64,000 nt of DNA, taken from Elusimicrobiota bacterium (GTDB lineage Bacteria; Elusimicrobiota; UBA8919). A model generated the notes under the pieces. It did no database searches, had not been told where the DNA came from, and saw only the letters and a program-made list of their open reading frames with translations. Position numbers and translations under genes: made by a program. This document shows, one piece after another, positions 15,788 to 25,143 of this stretch. Position 1 is the stretch's first letter; each line of letters begins with the position of its first letter. Where the stretch lies: assembly GCA_028718185.1 (NCBI GenBank), contig JAQUMH010000001.1, positions 591,186-655,185 of the forward strand, given 5' to 3'.

Positions 15788-16768
15788 TCAGCGGGATAAA
15801 ATATAAGCTAAAGCGGATATTGCCGCTGAACATGGTATCGTCAATACCCAAGCCCATACAATCTGCCTTGCAACTCCCCAGCGGACTGCACTTAACCGTT
15901 TAAGAGAACCTATACCCATAATAGCACCCGTAATCGTATGCGTGGTGCTTACAGGAATACCAAATGCTGATGATATAAATAATGTTATCGCTGCACCGGA
16001 CTCTGCACAAAATCCGTCTACCGGCTTCAGCTTGGCAACTTTTTGCCCCATAGTCTTAACGATACGCCACCCACCGAACATTGTTCCCAGTGCGATAGCA
16101 GAATGACATGAAAGCACTACCCATAAAGGAATATAAAATTTACTGCCTAATAACCCTACGCTGAAAAGAAGACTTGCAATGATACCCATGGTTTTCTGAG
16201 CGTCATTCCCACCGTGTCCCAAACTGTAAAAGGCGGCAGATAATAATTGTCCTTTCCTGAAAATGTGGTCAACCTTTAAAGGAGCACTTTTTCTAAATAT
16301 CCAGTAAACAACAATACCAAACCCTAATCCTAATACAAGACCCAGTACCGGTGAAACAAACAGGAATATGACCGTTTTCAGAATACCGGACCATACGAGC
16401 GACCTGGTACCTGTTTTAATCAGAGCCGAACCTATCATGCCGCCGATGAGTGCATGAGAAGAACTGGTAGGTAATCCAAAATACCAGGTAATAATATTCC
16501 AGCCGCAGGCACCCATTAGTGTTCCAAAAATAATTCCATTGTCTATAATGGTTATATCTATAATACCTTTACCTATAGTATTAGCGACATGCAGTCCAAA
16601 AAAAAGAAATGCAACGAAATTAAAAAACGCCGCCCAGATTACAGCGATACGGGGAGAAAGCACCCGCGTCGAAACAATTGTAGCAATAGAATTAGCAGAA
16701 TCGTGAAAACCATTTAAAAAATCAAAGGTAAGCGCAAGCAAAATTAAAAAAAATATACTTAATGTCAT
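15788..16768 (-). CDS. pit: Inorganic phosphate transporter, PiT family
   Basis: The 326-residue integral membrane protein carries both PiT signature blocks: FDFLNGFHDSANSIATIVSTR near the N-terminus (given here in part) and SLGHGGNDAQKTMGI in the middle, plus the mirrored C-terminal STTHTITGAIMG repeat. About nine or ten membrane segments are visible. PiT proteins import phosphate (or metal-phosphate) driven by the ion gradient. The gene follows the DUF47/PhoU-like gene by 4 bp, the usual pairing, in which the DUF47 protein modulates the transporter. Length is slightly short for the family but complete at both ends. Confidence 0.93.
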   Translation of the reverse strand: MTLSIFFLILLALTFDFLNGFHDSANSIATIVSTRVLSPRIAVIWAAFFNFVAFLFFGLHVANTIGKGIIDITIIDNGIIFGTLMGACGWNIITWYFGLPTSSSHALIGGMIGSALIKTGTRSLVWSGILKTVIFLFVSPVLGLVLGLGFGIVVYWIFRKSAPLKVDHIFRKGQLLSAAFYSLGHGGNDAQKTMGIIASLLFSVGLLGSKFYIPLWVVLSCHSAIALGTMFGGWRIVKTMGQKVAKLKPVDGFCAESGAAITLFISSAFGIPVSTTHTITGAIMGIGSLKRLSAVRWGVARQIVWAWVLTIPCSAAISALAYILSR

Positions 16769-16772
16769 TATA

Positions 16773-17399
16773 TTAAACCTGTTTTACAAGAATAGATTCC
16801 ACTACATTAACAACATCTTCACAGATATCAAGAACTGTTTCTGCATCCTGGTATATTTCTTTCCACTTAATTACAACAATAGGATTTTTTTCATTTTCAA
16901 ACAAATCTATAAGTACTTTATCCCTCATTGAATCGCCGACATTTTCAAGACGGTTAACTTCCACACAATATTCCTTAACGGCTTTAAAGTTTTTCATGTT
17001 ACGCAAGCCCTTTACAGCACCGGCTACATTAACAACAGATTCTTCAATTACATTAGCAAATTCAACTAGATTCTTATCTGTGCCGGTAAGATTATATATT
17101 ACTAACCGGCCCACAATTGTGTTAAGCATATCTATAATATCGTCTATTTCTTTCGCCAGGGCATGAATATCTTCGCGGTCAAACGGTGTAATAAAGGTTT
17201 TGTTTAACTGTTCAATAATAGCATGTGTAGCTTCATCCCCCTGATGTTCTATATCATGTATCGTTTTACGTGTTTCTGCATTAACAGTACCATTTGACAC
17301 TATCTTTTTGAAATATTTTGCAGCATCAACAGCATAACCGACCTGCTTATCAAATAAATCAAAAATGTTAAACTCTTTGGGAAGAAACTTAAAAAACAT
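16773..17399 (-). CDS. DUF47 (PhoU-like) phosphate transport regulator
   Basis: The 208-residue, mostly helical protein is of the DUF47/TIGR00153 family: it has FDLFDKQVGYAVDAAKYF, IEHQGDEATHAIIEQLNKTFI and FDREDIHALAKEIDDIID, the E/D-rich metal-cluster motifs of PhoU-like proteins. It would sit on the cytoplasmic side and control the PiT transporter encoded 4 bp downstream. CAGGAGATAATTT precedes the ATG, a good ribosome site. A 190-bp hairpin-rich spacer separates it from the membrane protein gene upstream. Confidence 0.92.
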   Translation of the reverse strand: MFFKFLPKEFNIFDLFDKQVGYAVDAAKYFKKIVSNGTVNAETRKTIHDIEHQGDEATHAIIEQLNKTFITPFDREDIHALAKEIDDIIDMLNTIVGRLVIYNLTGTDKNLVEFANVIEESVVNVAGAVKGLRNMKNFKAVKEYCVEVNRLENVGDSMRDKVLIDLFENEKNPIVVIKWKEIYQDAETVLDICEDVVNVVESILVKQV

Positions 17400-17400
17400 A

Positions 17401-17589
17401 AATTATCTCCTGTTGAGCCCCAACGATTAAAATCGGTGGAACCTACTCCCCACCACTGATACTTTGGCGGGCAGGCATCTTAGGCAAACACCTCGCCGAA
17501 GCATCCGCCACAAGACGCTGGCGGATTACCCTTTACACACTCATCCCCCGACTTCGTCGAAGATATTCTTCGCAGGCGGGTAAAACAGT
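17401..17589. repeat. Hairpin-rich spacer
   Basis: The 190 bp between two genes is full of small inverted repeats: CGATT-aa-AATCG, ATCCGCC (17503-17509) with GGCGGAT (17520-17526), and CTTCG-T-CGAAG. It also contains 'actttggcgggcaggc', shared with the left-end spacer at 128-177. No ORF of note and no promoter is clear. It probably represents several nested palindromic elements. Confidence 0.6.
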
Positions 17590-18390
17590 CTAAATTTTCC
17601 TTAAATCCCGCGGTAAATCACTAGGTGGAATTTTTACGCTTTTCAATTCTATCGCACCAGAAATCAATGCACCTACAAAATATATCACCCACAAATAAGT
17701 ATAATATCTACCGACCAGCGCAGCTATACCTGCAACTATCATAGATAAAACAAATATTTCCAGCCCTATTTCAAGATATTTCCATTTAAGAGGCATTAAA
17801 TTATAAATACTGTCTTTAGAATAGTTATGCCTGCGGCTACGAACAATGGAAATCGCTAATATAAAGAAACCTACCGGTGAAATCAACTGGACGAAAAGGT
17901 GAATTAACATAAGTTCAATTTTTTTTGGTCCCGATGAAAACCATACTGCATCATATAAGTTAAACCCACCATACGACGATATTATTTTTGAACCGTCTAT
18001 TGCAACACTATTTACAAGAATAAATATTATAGCCATAAGAAATCCGACTGAATATGATGCAATTCTTGCTGACCTTGGTATATCACCTCCGTCATAATCC
18101 CAGTAGAATATTCCGACAAGGATTGCCGGCGAAATAATGCTCATTAAAAAAAACTGTCTTATACAATTTAGTATCATAGGCCAGGGATGCGGACCTGCTA
18201 TATTCTGCAATGGACGGGTTATAAAATATATGCCAAATAAAATAAACGCATTAAAAATCTTTTTGTAACCTATCTCACCAAAAATAAGCTGCCTTATTTT
18301 GCCTACTTTTTTAACTTCCAGCGCCATTACAAAATAAATAATTCCCGTAAGTATAGGAACAATAATATTAACTAAAAATTCAATAAGCAT
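17590..18390 (-). CDS. Integral membrane protein of unknown function
   Basis: The 266-residue protein has about seven hydrophobic segments (near residues 5-23, 45-60, 75-95, 110-128, 165-185, 212-230, 232-250) and a lysine-rich cytoplasmic tail. The even 7-TM layout resembles membrane sensor domains of the histidine-kinase-N/7TM type, but there is no attached output domain and no motif I can name. AAGGA precedes the ATG with a 4-bp spacer. It has its own promoter (18423-18451) and stands apart from its neighbours. Confidence 0.65.
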   Translation of the reverse strand: MLIEFLVNIIVPILTGIIYFVMALEVKKVGKIRQLIFGEIGYKKIFNAFILFGIYFITRPLQNIAGPHPWPMILNCIRQFFLMSIISPAILVGIFYWDYDGGDIPRSARIASYSVGFLMAIIFILVNSVAIDGSKIISSYGGFNLYDAVWFSSGPKKIELMLIHLFVQLISPVGFFILAISIVRSRRHNYSKDSIYNLMPLKWKYLEIGLEIFVLSMIVAGIAALVGRYYTYLWVIYFVGALISGAIELKSVKIPPSDLPRDLRKI

Positions 18391-18422
18391 CTTTTCCTTG
18401 TTTTACCAACAGTTACCGTTAG

Positions 18423-18451
18423 ATTTTATAAAAATAAGACCACATTGTCAA
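18423..18451 (-). promoter_or_regulatory. Promoter of the membrane protein gene
   Basis: On the minus strand TTGACA (18451-18446), a 17-bp spacer and TAAAAT (18428-18423) lie about 35 bp before the start at 18390. The -35 box overlaps the stop codon of the upstream peptidase gene, so the two units are packed tightly. Confidence 0.65.
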
Positions 18452-21216
18452 TAATTTAACGAAACACCCAGCGAAAAAGCCCACCTGTCGCCGGAATCAT
18501 TTGTCCTCTTGGCATAATCAACAGTTATAGGTAAAAGATAACCCGCTAAAAATGTATATAACCGGACCCCCCCGCCGACACTATTCCCGATCTTACCGGT
18601 AGTCAAATTTTCAAAATCTTCTTCTGAATTAAACCCGAACCCGTTATCTGTATAACAAAAACAATTAATCGATTTTAAAATGAAATCCGACAGAGGCCAT
18701 ACTTGTTCAAGCGTTAATACCGGAAAACGATATTCAACTGTTGAAGCGAAAAGACGATTATAAATATACTTGTCATCGGAACGTGAAAAACCTCTTAACG
18801 GAAGTCTAAAATATCTCTTATTTAGACCTTCACTTGATACAGCGAGAGTTCCTAATACAATAGCACTTTCCGAAAATACCGGAAAATATTTTTCATACCT
18901 TCCTACATATTCTTTGTATTTTATATCACCACCATATTCCTTAAACGCCTCCCTATAAAGCAATCTGAAATCTGAACCGAATCTGGCATAAAGATATTTT
19001 CCTGCAATTGTATTTCTGTCATATGCTACATAATACAGGTTGGTCCTCTCATCTATAATAATATCATCAAGTGTCCTGTTTTTTGCGGAATATTTTTCCG
19101 TTTCTGCCGACGTCTCAATACTATTAAATCTGTCAAGCGGGTAAATCATTGTAACCGCCTGAGTATGATCTTTTTCTTTTATTATCTCTTCATCGGGAGT
19201 TAAATATTCCGTATTATTGCCGTTAAAGGAAAATACAAACTGGGGCCTCCATTTTTTATAAGAATACGCGAATGAATATTGTAATTCACCGGTACCGGAC
19301 GCATAAAGAAGTTGATTGCTTATCTCGTGATTTCCTAAAAGTTCGGATGCCTGCCAATAGGTTGCCAGAAAAAGCCCGTATTCAGAATGATACAGCAAAA
19401 AAGGCACCAGTATATCAAGTGAAGGTTTGAAATGATATGGAAAGACAGGCGATACCAGTTGTTTGTTTATTCCTGTTGTTGAAGACGATACTGAAAAATT
19501 TTCGTTATTATTTTTAGAAACAATATCTTCAAAAGAAAATTTATCTGTTAAATAAATATCTCTCCTGAAGTTTCTGTAATATGAAAACATCACATCTTTG
19601 CCGTCCGGTGAAAATACAGGCGTATATGCGCCTGTCAATAAATTTGTATATTTTTTAATTTTATGTTCATCAACGGATACGCTATAAATGTTTATCGGAG
19701 AACCGGTTTTTTCATCTGAAGTAAATATTATTTCTTTGCCATCGGGCGAAAATGAAGGGCTGCTGTCGGTACCCGGGAAATCAGTAAGCTTATCTTTTAT
19801 GCCGGTTTTAAGGTTGAGTAAGAAGATATTACATTGCAAAGTATCCGCATCTTCCTGCGAAAAAGCAATTAAACTGTCGTCAGGACTATAAGACGGGCTT
19901 CCCTTATTTGCCTGATCATCCGTTATTTTTTTTAATGAGTTATCTCCGAAATTAAATTCATAAATGTTATTGAAAACAGTCTGCATACCGATAAAAACTA
20001 TTTTTTTACCGTCAGAAGAAAATGAGGGCGATTTTACGGAAAATATATCAAGCGGCAGTTTTGATACTTTTTCAGTTTTAAAGTTGTAAATATATATGTA
20101 ATCTTTTTGCGTTTTTTCACCTGAAAACGCTAACAAGTTACCATCCGGAGAAAACGAAATCTTTTCATTATGAATAACATCGATTTCAGATGAATTGCTT
20201 TCGACGAGAATTTTTCTTTTTTTATTATTTAAAGCTGCAATAACAATTTTATTTACGCCGTCATCATCAGTAATGTAAGCGATTGATTTACCGTCCGGAT
20301 AAAACGCCGGGTTGGTATTAAAATCCGGAATATTATCACCATTATCGGCAGTTAATTTTACACCATAGTCCGATGCTTCCCTAAAACCATTTATCTTATC
20401 TTCATATTCTTCGTAAATCCATTCTTCCCATCTTTTCATAAATAACGCAGGAGAAACATTAAGAACATCCATGAATGCGGAAGTAGTATCTAACTTGTCA
20501 CGAAGTACTTTAAGCATTTCCTGCGGTTTATCAGGACCATATTCATCAACTAAGAAATGATAAGCAGATTCAGCAAGTTTGTATGCAGGTGTTATTTGAT
20601 GCGGTTTTAAGTGATTAAAAGTACTTAAATTCTCTAAAGACAGAACATGCTTACTCGCAACCATATCCTTGATAACCATTTCTCTCGTTGTTGCATCTAA
20701 GTCACCGGTATTATATTCAGCCATACCCTCCATCATCCACAAGGGTATGAAAATACCGCGGGCTAAACGCATCGCTTTAACAATTGCAGATTCTTCGTAG
20801 AGAACGGTAAATTCTATAACATGCGTGAATTCATGTGAAATTACATTTTTTAGCCACCTGACTGAACCATCGTTGTAAACAAGAAATCTATTTTTAAACG
20901 CTTCGGTAACACCGCCGGTCCCTTCACCGACATCAACAATATTTGTTTGTTCAAATTCATTATGATTTCCATAAATAAAGAAAGGTGTTCTTTTTGAAGG
21001 ACTGTATTCATAAAACCGGGTTGTTGTATTAAACATCTCTTCCAGAATATCAGAAACTATCGGTAATATTTCCCGCTCTTCCGGATAGTGATATACCTTA
21101 AAGTGTCCCGTTTCAATATATTGCCATTTCTTTACATCAATGATAACCTTGTTATCGGCATAAAGGCGGTTAAAAAAAATAATGATGAGAATAACCGGTA
21201 AAATATTTTTTTTCAT
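18448..21216 (-). CDS. Secreted zinc peptidase-like / TolB-type propeller / outer-membrane barrel fusion
   Basis: The 922-residue protein has a signal peptide (KKNILPVILIIIFFNRLYA). Residues ~30-270 resemble gluzincin (MA-clan) peptidases, with HEFTH at 128-132 and downstream glutamates in LWMMEGMAEYNTG (E163/E167) as the likely third zinc ligand. Residues ~290-570 hold about six TolB/PD40 propeller blades of the form PSFSPDGKEIIFTSDE. Residues ~600-922 are rich in alternating strands and end in SLGVSLNY with a terminal aromatic, as in outer-membrane barrels. It is probably anchored in the outer membrane with the propeller in the periplasm or at the surface. The gene directly follows the TPR gene (TAA next to ATG). 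Similar peptidase-TolB proteins occur in several uncultured phyla; no function is established. Confidence 0.78.
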   Translation of the reverse strand: MKKNILPVILIIIFFNRLYADNKVIIDVKKWQYIETGHFKVYHYPEEREILPIVSDILEEMFNTTTRFYEYSPSKRTPFFIYGNHNEFEQTNIVDVGEGTGGVTEAFKNRFLVYNDGSVRWLKNVISHEFTHVIEFTVLYEESAIVKAMRLARGIFIPLWMMEGMAEYNTGDLDATTREMVIKDMVASKHVLSLENLSTFNHLKPHQITPAYKLAESAYHFLVDEYGPDKPQEMLKVLRDKLDTTSAFMDVLNVSPALFMKRWEEWIYEEYEDKINGFREASDYGVKLTADNGDNIPDFNTNPAFYPDGKSIAYITDDDGVNKIVIAALNNKKRKILVESNSSEIDVIHNEKISFSPDGNLLAFSGEKTQKDYIYIYNFKTEKVSKLPLDIFSVKSPSFSSDGKKIVFIGMQTVFNNIYEFNFGDNSLKKITDDQANKGSPSYSPDDSLIAFSQEDADTLQCNIFLLNLKTGIKDKLTDFPGTDSSPSFSPDGKEIIFTSDEKTGSPINIYSVSVDEHKIKKYTNLLTGAYTPVFSPDGKDVMFSYYRNFRRDIYLTDKFSFEDIVSKNNNENFSVSSSTTGINKQLVSPVFPYHFKPSLDILVPFLLYHSEYGLFLATYWQASELLGNHEISNQLLYASGTGELQYSFAYSYKKWRPQFVFSFNGNNTEYLTPDEEIIKEKDHTQAVTMIYPLDRFNSIETSAETEKYSAKNRTLDDIIIDERTNLYYVAYDRNTIAGKYLYARFGSDFRLLYREAFKEYGGDIKYKEYVGRYEKYFPVFSESAIVLGTLAVSSEGLNKRYFRLPLRGFSRSDDKYIYNRLFASTVEYRFPVLTLEQVWPLSDFILKSINCFCYTDNGFGFNSEEDFENLTTGKIGNSVGGGVRLYTFLAGYLLPITVDYAKRTNDSGDRWAFSLGVSLNY

Positions 21217-22059
21217 TTATTTAGAAAGGTATTTTTTTGCTTTTATATTACCCGCATCTACTAAAATAACTTTTTGAAAACATTTCTTAGCTTCTTCTTT
21301 TTGATTTAATCCCAAGTAAGTTTCTCCCAATTCCAATAAAGCTGCGGCTGAATCCGGTTTTTTTTCAAGTACTTTTTTATAGTATATCCCGGCATTAGTA
21401 AAATCTTTTTTTACAAAATATAATTCTGCAATTTTCATTAATATTTCAGGTGATAAAGGTGCCTTTAATGATGAAGCTAATTTGAATTTTTCAATAGATT
21501 CGTCATACATGTCTCTTGCCTTATAAGTCAAAGCGAGATTTATTATTGCTATTTGATTCTTAGGTTCCAAGGCGGCTGCAATCTCATATTGTTCCGACGC
21601 TGAATCATATCTATTCAAACGAAAGTAAAGATTCCCGTAACGCATGCGTATATAAACATCTTTAGACCTGTTTCTTAAAAATTTTTCATAACAACTAAAC
21701 GCTTTATCTGTTAAGCTTAATTCATCATACATTATACCTAAATAAAATGGAACCCTTATGTCTACCGCACCTAATTTCTGTGCTTTTTGAAGTTGATTGA
21801 TTGCTTCAGAGTAGAACTCCTTTCCCTTCTGGTAATTGGCAATTCCATTTTCAATATAAGAAAATATATCTTCGGGATTTTCTTCGATTTTAGTGCGGGT
21901 AGTTAAAATTATCTTGTTGAGTTTTTCAGCAGGTAAATATTGTGCAGTACTTTTTATAAATTCGTCATTTCTATTAGAGTAAACACGGGACAGATAAACA
22001 GCCAAAATTAGAATAATTAAAACATATAAAAAATATGAAAGGACTTTTTTCATTTTCAT
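21217..22059 (-). CDS. Membrane-anchored TPR protein
   Basis: The 280-residue protein has an N-terminal membrane anchor (SYFLYVLIILILAVYLSRVY) and about six tetratricopeptide repeats from residue ~60 to 275, for example ALLELGETYLGLNQKEEAKK. It is likely a periplasm-facing scaffold. The start ATG overlaps the rpsA stop (ATGA), and its TAA abuts the ATG of the peptidase-TolB gene, so all three are translated from one message; its function may be linked to the outer-membrane protein downstream. Confidence 0.8.
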   Translation of the reverse strand: MKMKKVLSYFLYVLIILILAVYLSRVYSNRNDEFIKSTAQYLPAEKLNKIILTTRTKIEENPEDIFSYIENGIANYQKGKEFYSEAINQLQKAQKLGAVDIRVPFYLGIMYDELSLTDKAFSCYEKFLRNRSKDVYIRMRYGNLYFRLNRYDSASEQYEIAAALEPKNQIAIINLALTYKARDMYDESIEKFKLASSLKAPLSPEILMKIAELYFVKKDFTNAGIYYKKVLEKKPDSAAALLELGETYLGLNQKEEAKKCFQKVILVDAGNIKAKKYLSK

Positions 22060-23438
22060 TCATTGTCTTCTATTAAATCTGCAAATTTTATTTTTGTTTC
22101 CTGTGAATTGAGAAAACCTTTTATTCCTTCTTCCTCCTGTTCCTGGTCATATTGCTTAATTGATATTTCAATCCTTTTTTTCAACTTATCATTTTTTACT
22201 ACTTTGCCGGTGACATCTTCACCGACTGCAAGGACATCTGACGGTTTATCTATTCTTGTTTTAGAAATTTCGGAAACATGGACAAAACCATGAACCCCGG
22301 TTTTCCCGCATGCAGGATTATCCTGAACTTCCAGCTCTATCTGAACAATACAGCCAAAATCCATTAATTTTATTACATGCCCGGAAACCACATCACCAAC
22401 CTTAAATTTATCATAAGGGTTTTCGAAAACAGATTTATAACTTAATGATATTTTTTTCTTCTGTGCATTAGAATCTAAAACAATCGCTTCTATTTCCTGT
22501 CCTTCTTCAAAAACATCTTTTGGGTGAGCTATCCGTTCCGTCCATGAAATGTCAGATACGTGAATTAAACCGTCAACACCGTCCTCCAACATTACAAAAG
22601 CGCCGAAAGGTGTAAGAGTCATTATTTTTCCTTTAACTTTCAATCCCGGCTTATATTTCTTTTCCACATCGTCCCACGGATTTTTTTGAAGTTGTTTCAA
22701 TCCAAGTGCAATTTTATTTTCTTTCGGCTCAAATTTTAAAACTTTTACTTCCAGCATATCTCCAACCTTATAAATATTTGCGAGATTTTCCACCCGTTTA
22801 TAAGAAACATCATTTATATGAACCAGCCCGTCAATGCCGCCTATATCCACAAAAATACCAAAATCAGCAATAGTTGTAATTTTACCCTTTATAATATCCC
22901 CTTCTTTTAAAGTAGAAAATATTTCCTGCTTCTTAATTTCATTTTTTTCTTTTTCAACTATCCTGTTTGATACAACAACATTTCTCTGTTTTTTGTCGAA
23001 TTCAACTATTTTTACTTCTATAACATCACCATCGGTTTTTTTAGAATATTTCTTAGCTATCTGCGAACTCGGCATAAAAACAGGTACACCTATATTAATT
23101 TCGAAACCGCCTTTAATTTTTTTAGTTATTTTGCCTTCCATCACTTTGCCGGATTTAAAATTTTCCTCAAGTTCTTTCCACACCAAGATTTCTTTTGCTT
23201 TAGTATACGAGATGACCGGGGACCCGTCGCGTGCATCTAACCTGCTTATATAAACATCGATATCAGAACCGACAGAAGGTATTGTCTGAAAATCACTTGC
23301 TTCTATAAAACCGTCGTTTTTTAACCCCAAATTGACAACTACTTTACCGTCATAAACGGCAATTACCTTTGATTTAATAATCTGGCCCGGTTTCAATTCC
23401 TGAAATTCAGGCATTTTGTCCATCGCTAATTCTTCCAT
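22056..23438 (-). CDS. rpsA: 30S ribosomal protein S1
   Basis: The 460-residue protein consists of about five S1 (OB-fold) repeats, at roughly residues 15-80, 95-160, 178-245, 262-332 and 348-425, with canonical strings such as GIFVDIGGIDGLVHINDVSY, GAFVMLEDGVDGLIHVSDIS and HGFVHVSEIS. S1 binds mRNA leaders at the 30S platform. Five repeats rather than six is within the range seen outside Proteobacteria. The start at 23438 has AGGGGGATTGT before it. The order cmk-plsC-ispH-rpsA is a conserved bacterial cluster, and this supports the call. It is translationally coupled to the TPR gene downstream. Confidence 0.93.
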   Translation of the reverse strand: MEELAMDKMPEFQELKPGQIIKSKVIAVYDGKVVVNLGLKNDGFIEASDFQTIPSVGSDIDVYISRLDARDGSPVISYTKAKEILVWKELEENFKSGKVMEGKITKKIKGGFEINIGVPVFMPSSQIAKKYSKKTDGDVIEVKIVEFDKKQRNVVVSNRIVEKEKNEIKKQEIFSTLKEGDIIKGKITTIADFGIFVDIGGIDGLVHINDVSYKRVENLANIYKVGDMLEVKVLKFEPKENKIALGLKQLQKNPWDDVEKKYKPGLKVKGKIMTLTPFGAFVMLEDGVDGLIHVSDISWTERIAHPKDVFEEGQEIEAIVLDSNAQKKKISLSYKSVFENPYDKFKVGDVVSGHVIKLMDFGCIVQIELEVQDNPACGKTGVHGFVHVSEISKTRIDKPSDVLAVGEDVTGKVVKNDKLKKRIEISIKQYDQEQEEEGIKGFLNSQETKIKFADLIEDNE

Positions 23439-23458
23439 ACAATCCCCCTAAAAAAATA

Positions 23459-24313
23459 TCAATAAATAGAATATTTTTTTCTTTTATTTTTAACTGCGTC
23501 AATAAATTCTTTAATTATCCAGTCCGGAGTCGACGCACCCGCAACGACACCAACAATATTTGCTTTTCTCAACCAGCTGTCTCTTAGCTCGCCCGTTGTT
23601 TCTATATGATACGTATCCGGTTGAATCTTTTTTGAAATTGCAAATAAGCGTTTTGTATTTGCAGAATTTTTACCGCCGATAACTATCATTACGTCTGATT
23701 TTCCGGCAAGTTTTACCGTCTCATTCTGCCTGTTAATCGCATCAGGACATATCGTGTTAAATATTTTGAACTCATCCGAATATTTCAAAAGTCCTGATGT
23801 AATTTCAACAAAATTTTCTAATGATTGCGTTGTTTGAGTTATGATACCAAGTTTTTTGAAATATTTCATTTTCCTGACATCACTTATTGTTTTCAAGATA
23901 ACACTGTCTTTTGGAGCATACGAAACAATGTATTTTATTTCCGGATGATACGGATTCCCTATAATAACGATGCGATATCCTTCTTTTGCAAGTTCTTCAA
24001 TATGTTTTTTTGACCTCTTAACATACGGACACGTCGCATCCAGAATTCCTACTTTTTTTCTTTTTAGCTCTTCCAGTGTTTTTCTTGGAATTCCATGGGC
24101 ACGAATAATAATATTGCTTCCTTTTTTAATTTCTTTTAAATTTCTAATTACCCCTATCCCGCTTTCCTCAAGTTTTTTTACAACCTGAGAATTATGAATT
24201 ATAGGACCTAATGTATATACATCGCCGGTTTTTTTTGAAAAATTAGAAGCAAGCTCTATCGCACGCCGAACACCAAAACAAAACCCTGAATTTTTAGCAA
24301 CTATTATCTTCAT
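23459..24313 (-). CDS. ispH: 4-hydroxy-3-methylbut-2-enyl diphosphate reductase
   Basis: The 284-residue enzyme of the last MEP-pathway step makes IPP and DMAPP using a [4Fe-4S] cluster. The three cluster cysteines are visible in GFCFGVRRA (Cys10-12 region), DATCPYVKRSKKH and NTICPDAINRQNE, together with HNSQVV and the conserved HGIPRKT. The ATG at 24313 is preferred over a GTG 9 bp upstream because it begins the conserved MKIIVAKNSGFCFG. It lies 20 bp before rpsA. With dxr and ispG in this window, three MEP genes are present, so isoprenoids are made by that pathway. Confidence 0.96.
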   Translation of the reverse strand: MKIIVAKNSGFCFGVRRAIELASNFSKKTGDVYTLGPIIHNSQVVKKLEESGIGVIRNLKEIKKGSNIIIRAHGIPRKTLEELKRKKVGILDATCPYVKRSKKHIEELAKEGYRIVIIGNPYHPEIKYIVSYAPKDSVILKTISDVRKMKYFKKLGIITQTTQSLENFVEITSGLLKYSDEFKIFNTICPDAINRQNETVKLAGKSDVMIVIGGKNSANTKRLFAISKKIQPDTYHIETTGELRDSWLRKANIVGVVAGASTPDWIIKEFIDAVKNKRKKYSIY

Positions 24314-24337
24314 AAACACCACGCTGATTGGAGTTTA

Positions 24338-24385
24338 TCCCGATGAATATCGGGACAGATACTTCAGCGTCTATCTGCGTTATTC
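24338..24385. repeat. Hairpin and repeat tract between plsC and ispH
   Basis: TCCCGAT (24338-24344), loop gaat, ATCGGGA (24349-24355) is a perfect hairpin, flanked by 'acgctga' and 'ttcagcgtctatctgcg' sequences that resemble the tract at the pgeF-pheA junction (31591-31624). The plsC stop codon (24380-24382) lies at the edge of the tract. Confidence 0.6.
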
Positions 24386-24955
24386 TGCTTCTATTTCTTT
24401 TAATTTCTCTATTTCTGACATAATTCTTTCTGTAATTGAACTATAAGCTTCGGATGAATCAAATCTCATTGGAATTCCAAATTTTACTTTTAATTTACTG
24501 AAACTTGGAAGCTTGTCGGAATTCATTACAGCAACCGGAATAACCGGTGAATTTGAAGCAACAGCTAACATGGCTGCGCCATTTTTTAATTTTCTTATTT
24601 TCCCAGGCTTATATCTCGTCCCTTCCGGGAAAACCAGGAGCGAATCCCCGTTGCCCAATATTTTAAGCGCATTCTTTAACGCCCCTATATCAGTATTACC
24701 CCTGTCAACCGGAAAGGCATTCATTTTTTTGATACACCAGCCAAAAACTGGAATATTAAAAAGTTCTTTTTTTGCAATGTAGTGTATAGGTTTCCTGATA
24801 CAACTACCGACAAGCGGGGGATCAGCGTAACTCTGGTGGTTTGCAGCCAAAATATACGAACCCGACCCAGGCAAATTTTCCAACCCGGTTACTTCCCTTA
24901 GATAAATTATTTCAAAAATTACCTTTGAAATAAACCAACCCAACCAATATATCAT
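24380..24955 (-). CDS. plsC: 1-acyl-sn-glycerol-3-phosphate acyltransferase
   Basis: The 191-residue protein has the PlsC motifs NHQSYAD (the H-x4-D catalytic motif) and FPEGTRYK, with a hydrophobic N-terminal segment WLGWFISKVIFEIIYL. It makes phosphatidic acid from lysophosphatidate at the inner membrane. The ATG at 24955 is chosen over a GTG at 24994 because the upstream part is encoded by an octamer repeat tract and is not conserved in character. The gene lies in the conserved cmk-plsC-ispH-rpsA order, with a 343-bp repeat-filled gap after cmk. Confidence 0.9.
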   Translation of the reverse strand: MIYWLGWFISKVIFEIIYLREVTGLENLPGSGSYILAANHQSYADPPLVGSCIRKPIHYIAKKELFNIPVFGWCIKKMNAFPVDRGNTDIGALKNALKILGNGDSLLVFPEGTRYKPGKIRKLKNGAAMLAVASNSPVIPVAVMNSDKLPSFSKLKVKFGIPMRFDSSEAYSSITERIMSEIEKLKEIEAE

Positions 24956-24983
24956 TAGCGTCTTTGCATCGCAGAAAATCGTC

Positions 24984-25114
24984 CATGTGTTCACGTGTTG
25001 ATGTGTTCATTGAAAACCCAGAAAAACGTTCATGTGTTCATGTGTTGATGTGTTGAAATGTTTATCAAAATCACACCACCGCGAACAAATGAACACGTGA
25101 ACATGTGAACGCCG
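24984..25114. repeat. Octamer repeat tracts in inverted arrangement
   Basis: Three tracts of octamers are seen. catgtgtt/cacgtgtt/gatgtgtt at 24984-25007, four units at 25031-25062 (catgtgtt, catgtgtt, gatgtgtt, gaaatgtt), and four complementary units at 25083-25114 (gaacaaat, gaacacgt, gaacatgt, gaacgccg). The third is roughly the reverse complement of the first two, so the region can fold into a long hairpin. It fills the spacer between plsC and cmk together with the element at 25144-25330. No gene is present in this stretch. Confidence 0.8.
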
Positions 25115-25143
25115 TTCATCTCCCGTGAACGCTCTTCATCAAT

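Noticed and set aside
24984-25114. CRISPR array
   Set aside because: The repeats are 8 bp, without unique 30-40 bp spacers, and no cas gene is near.
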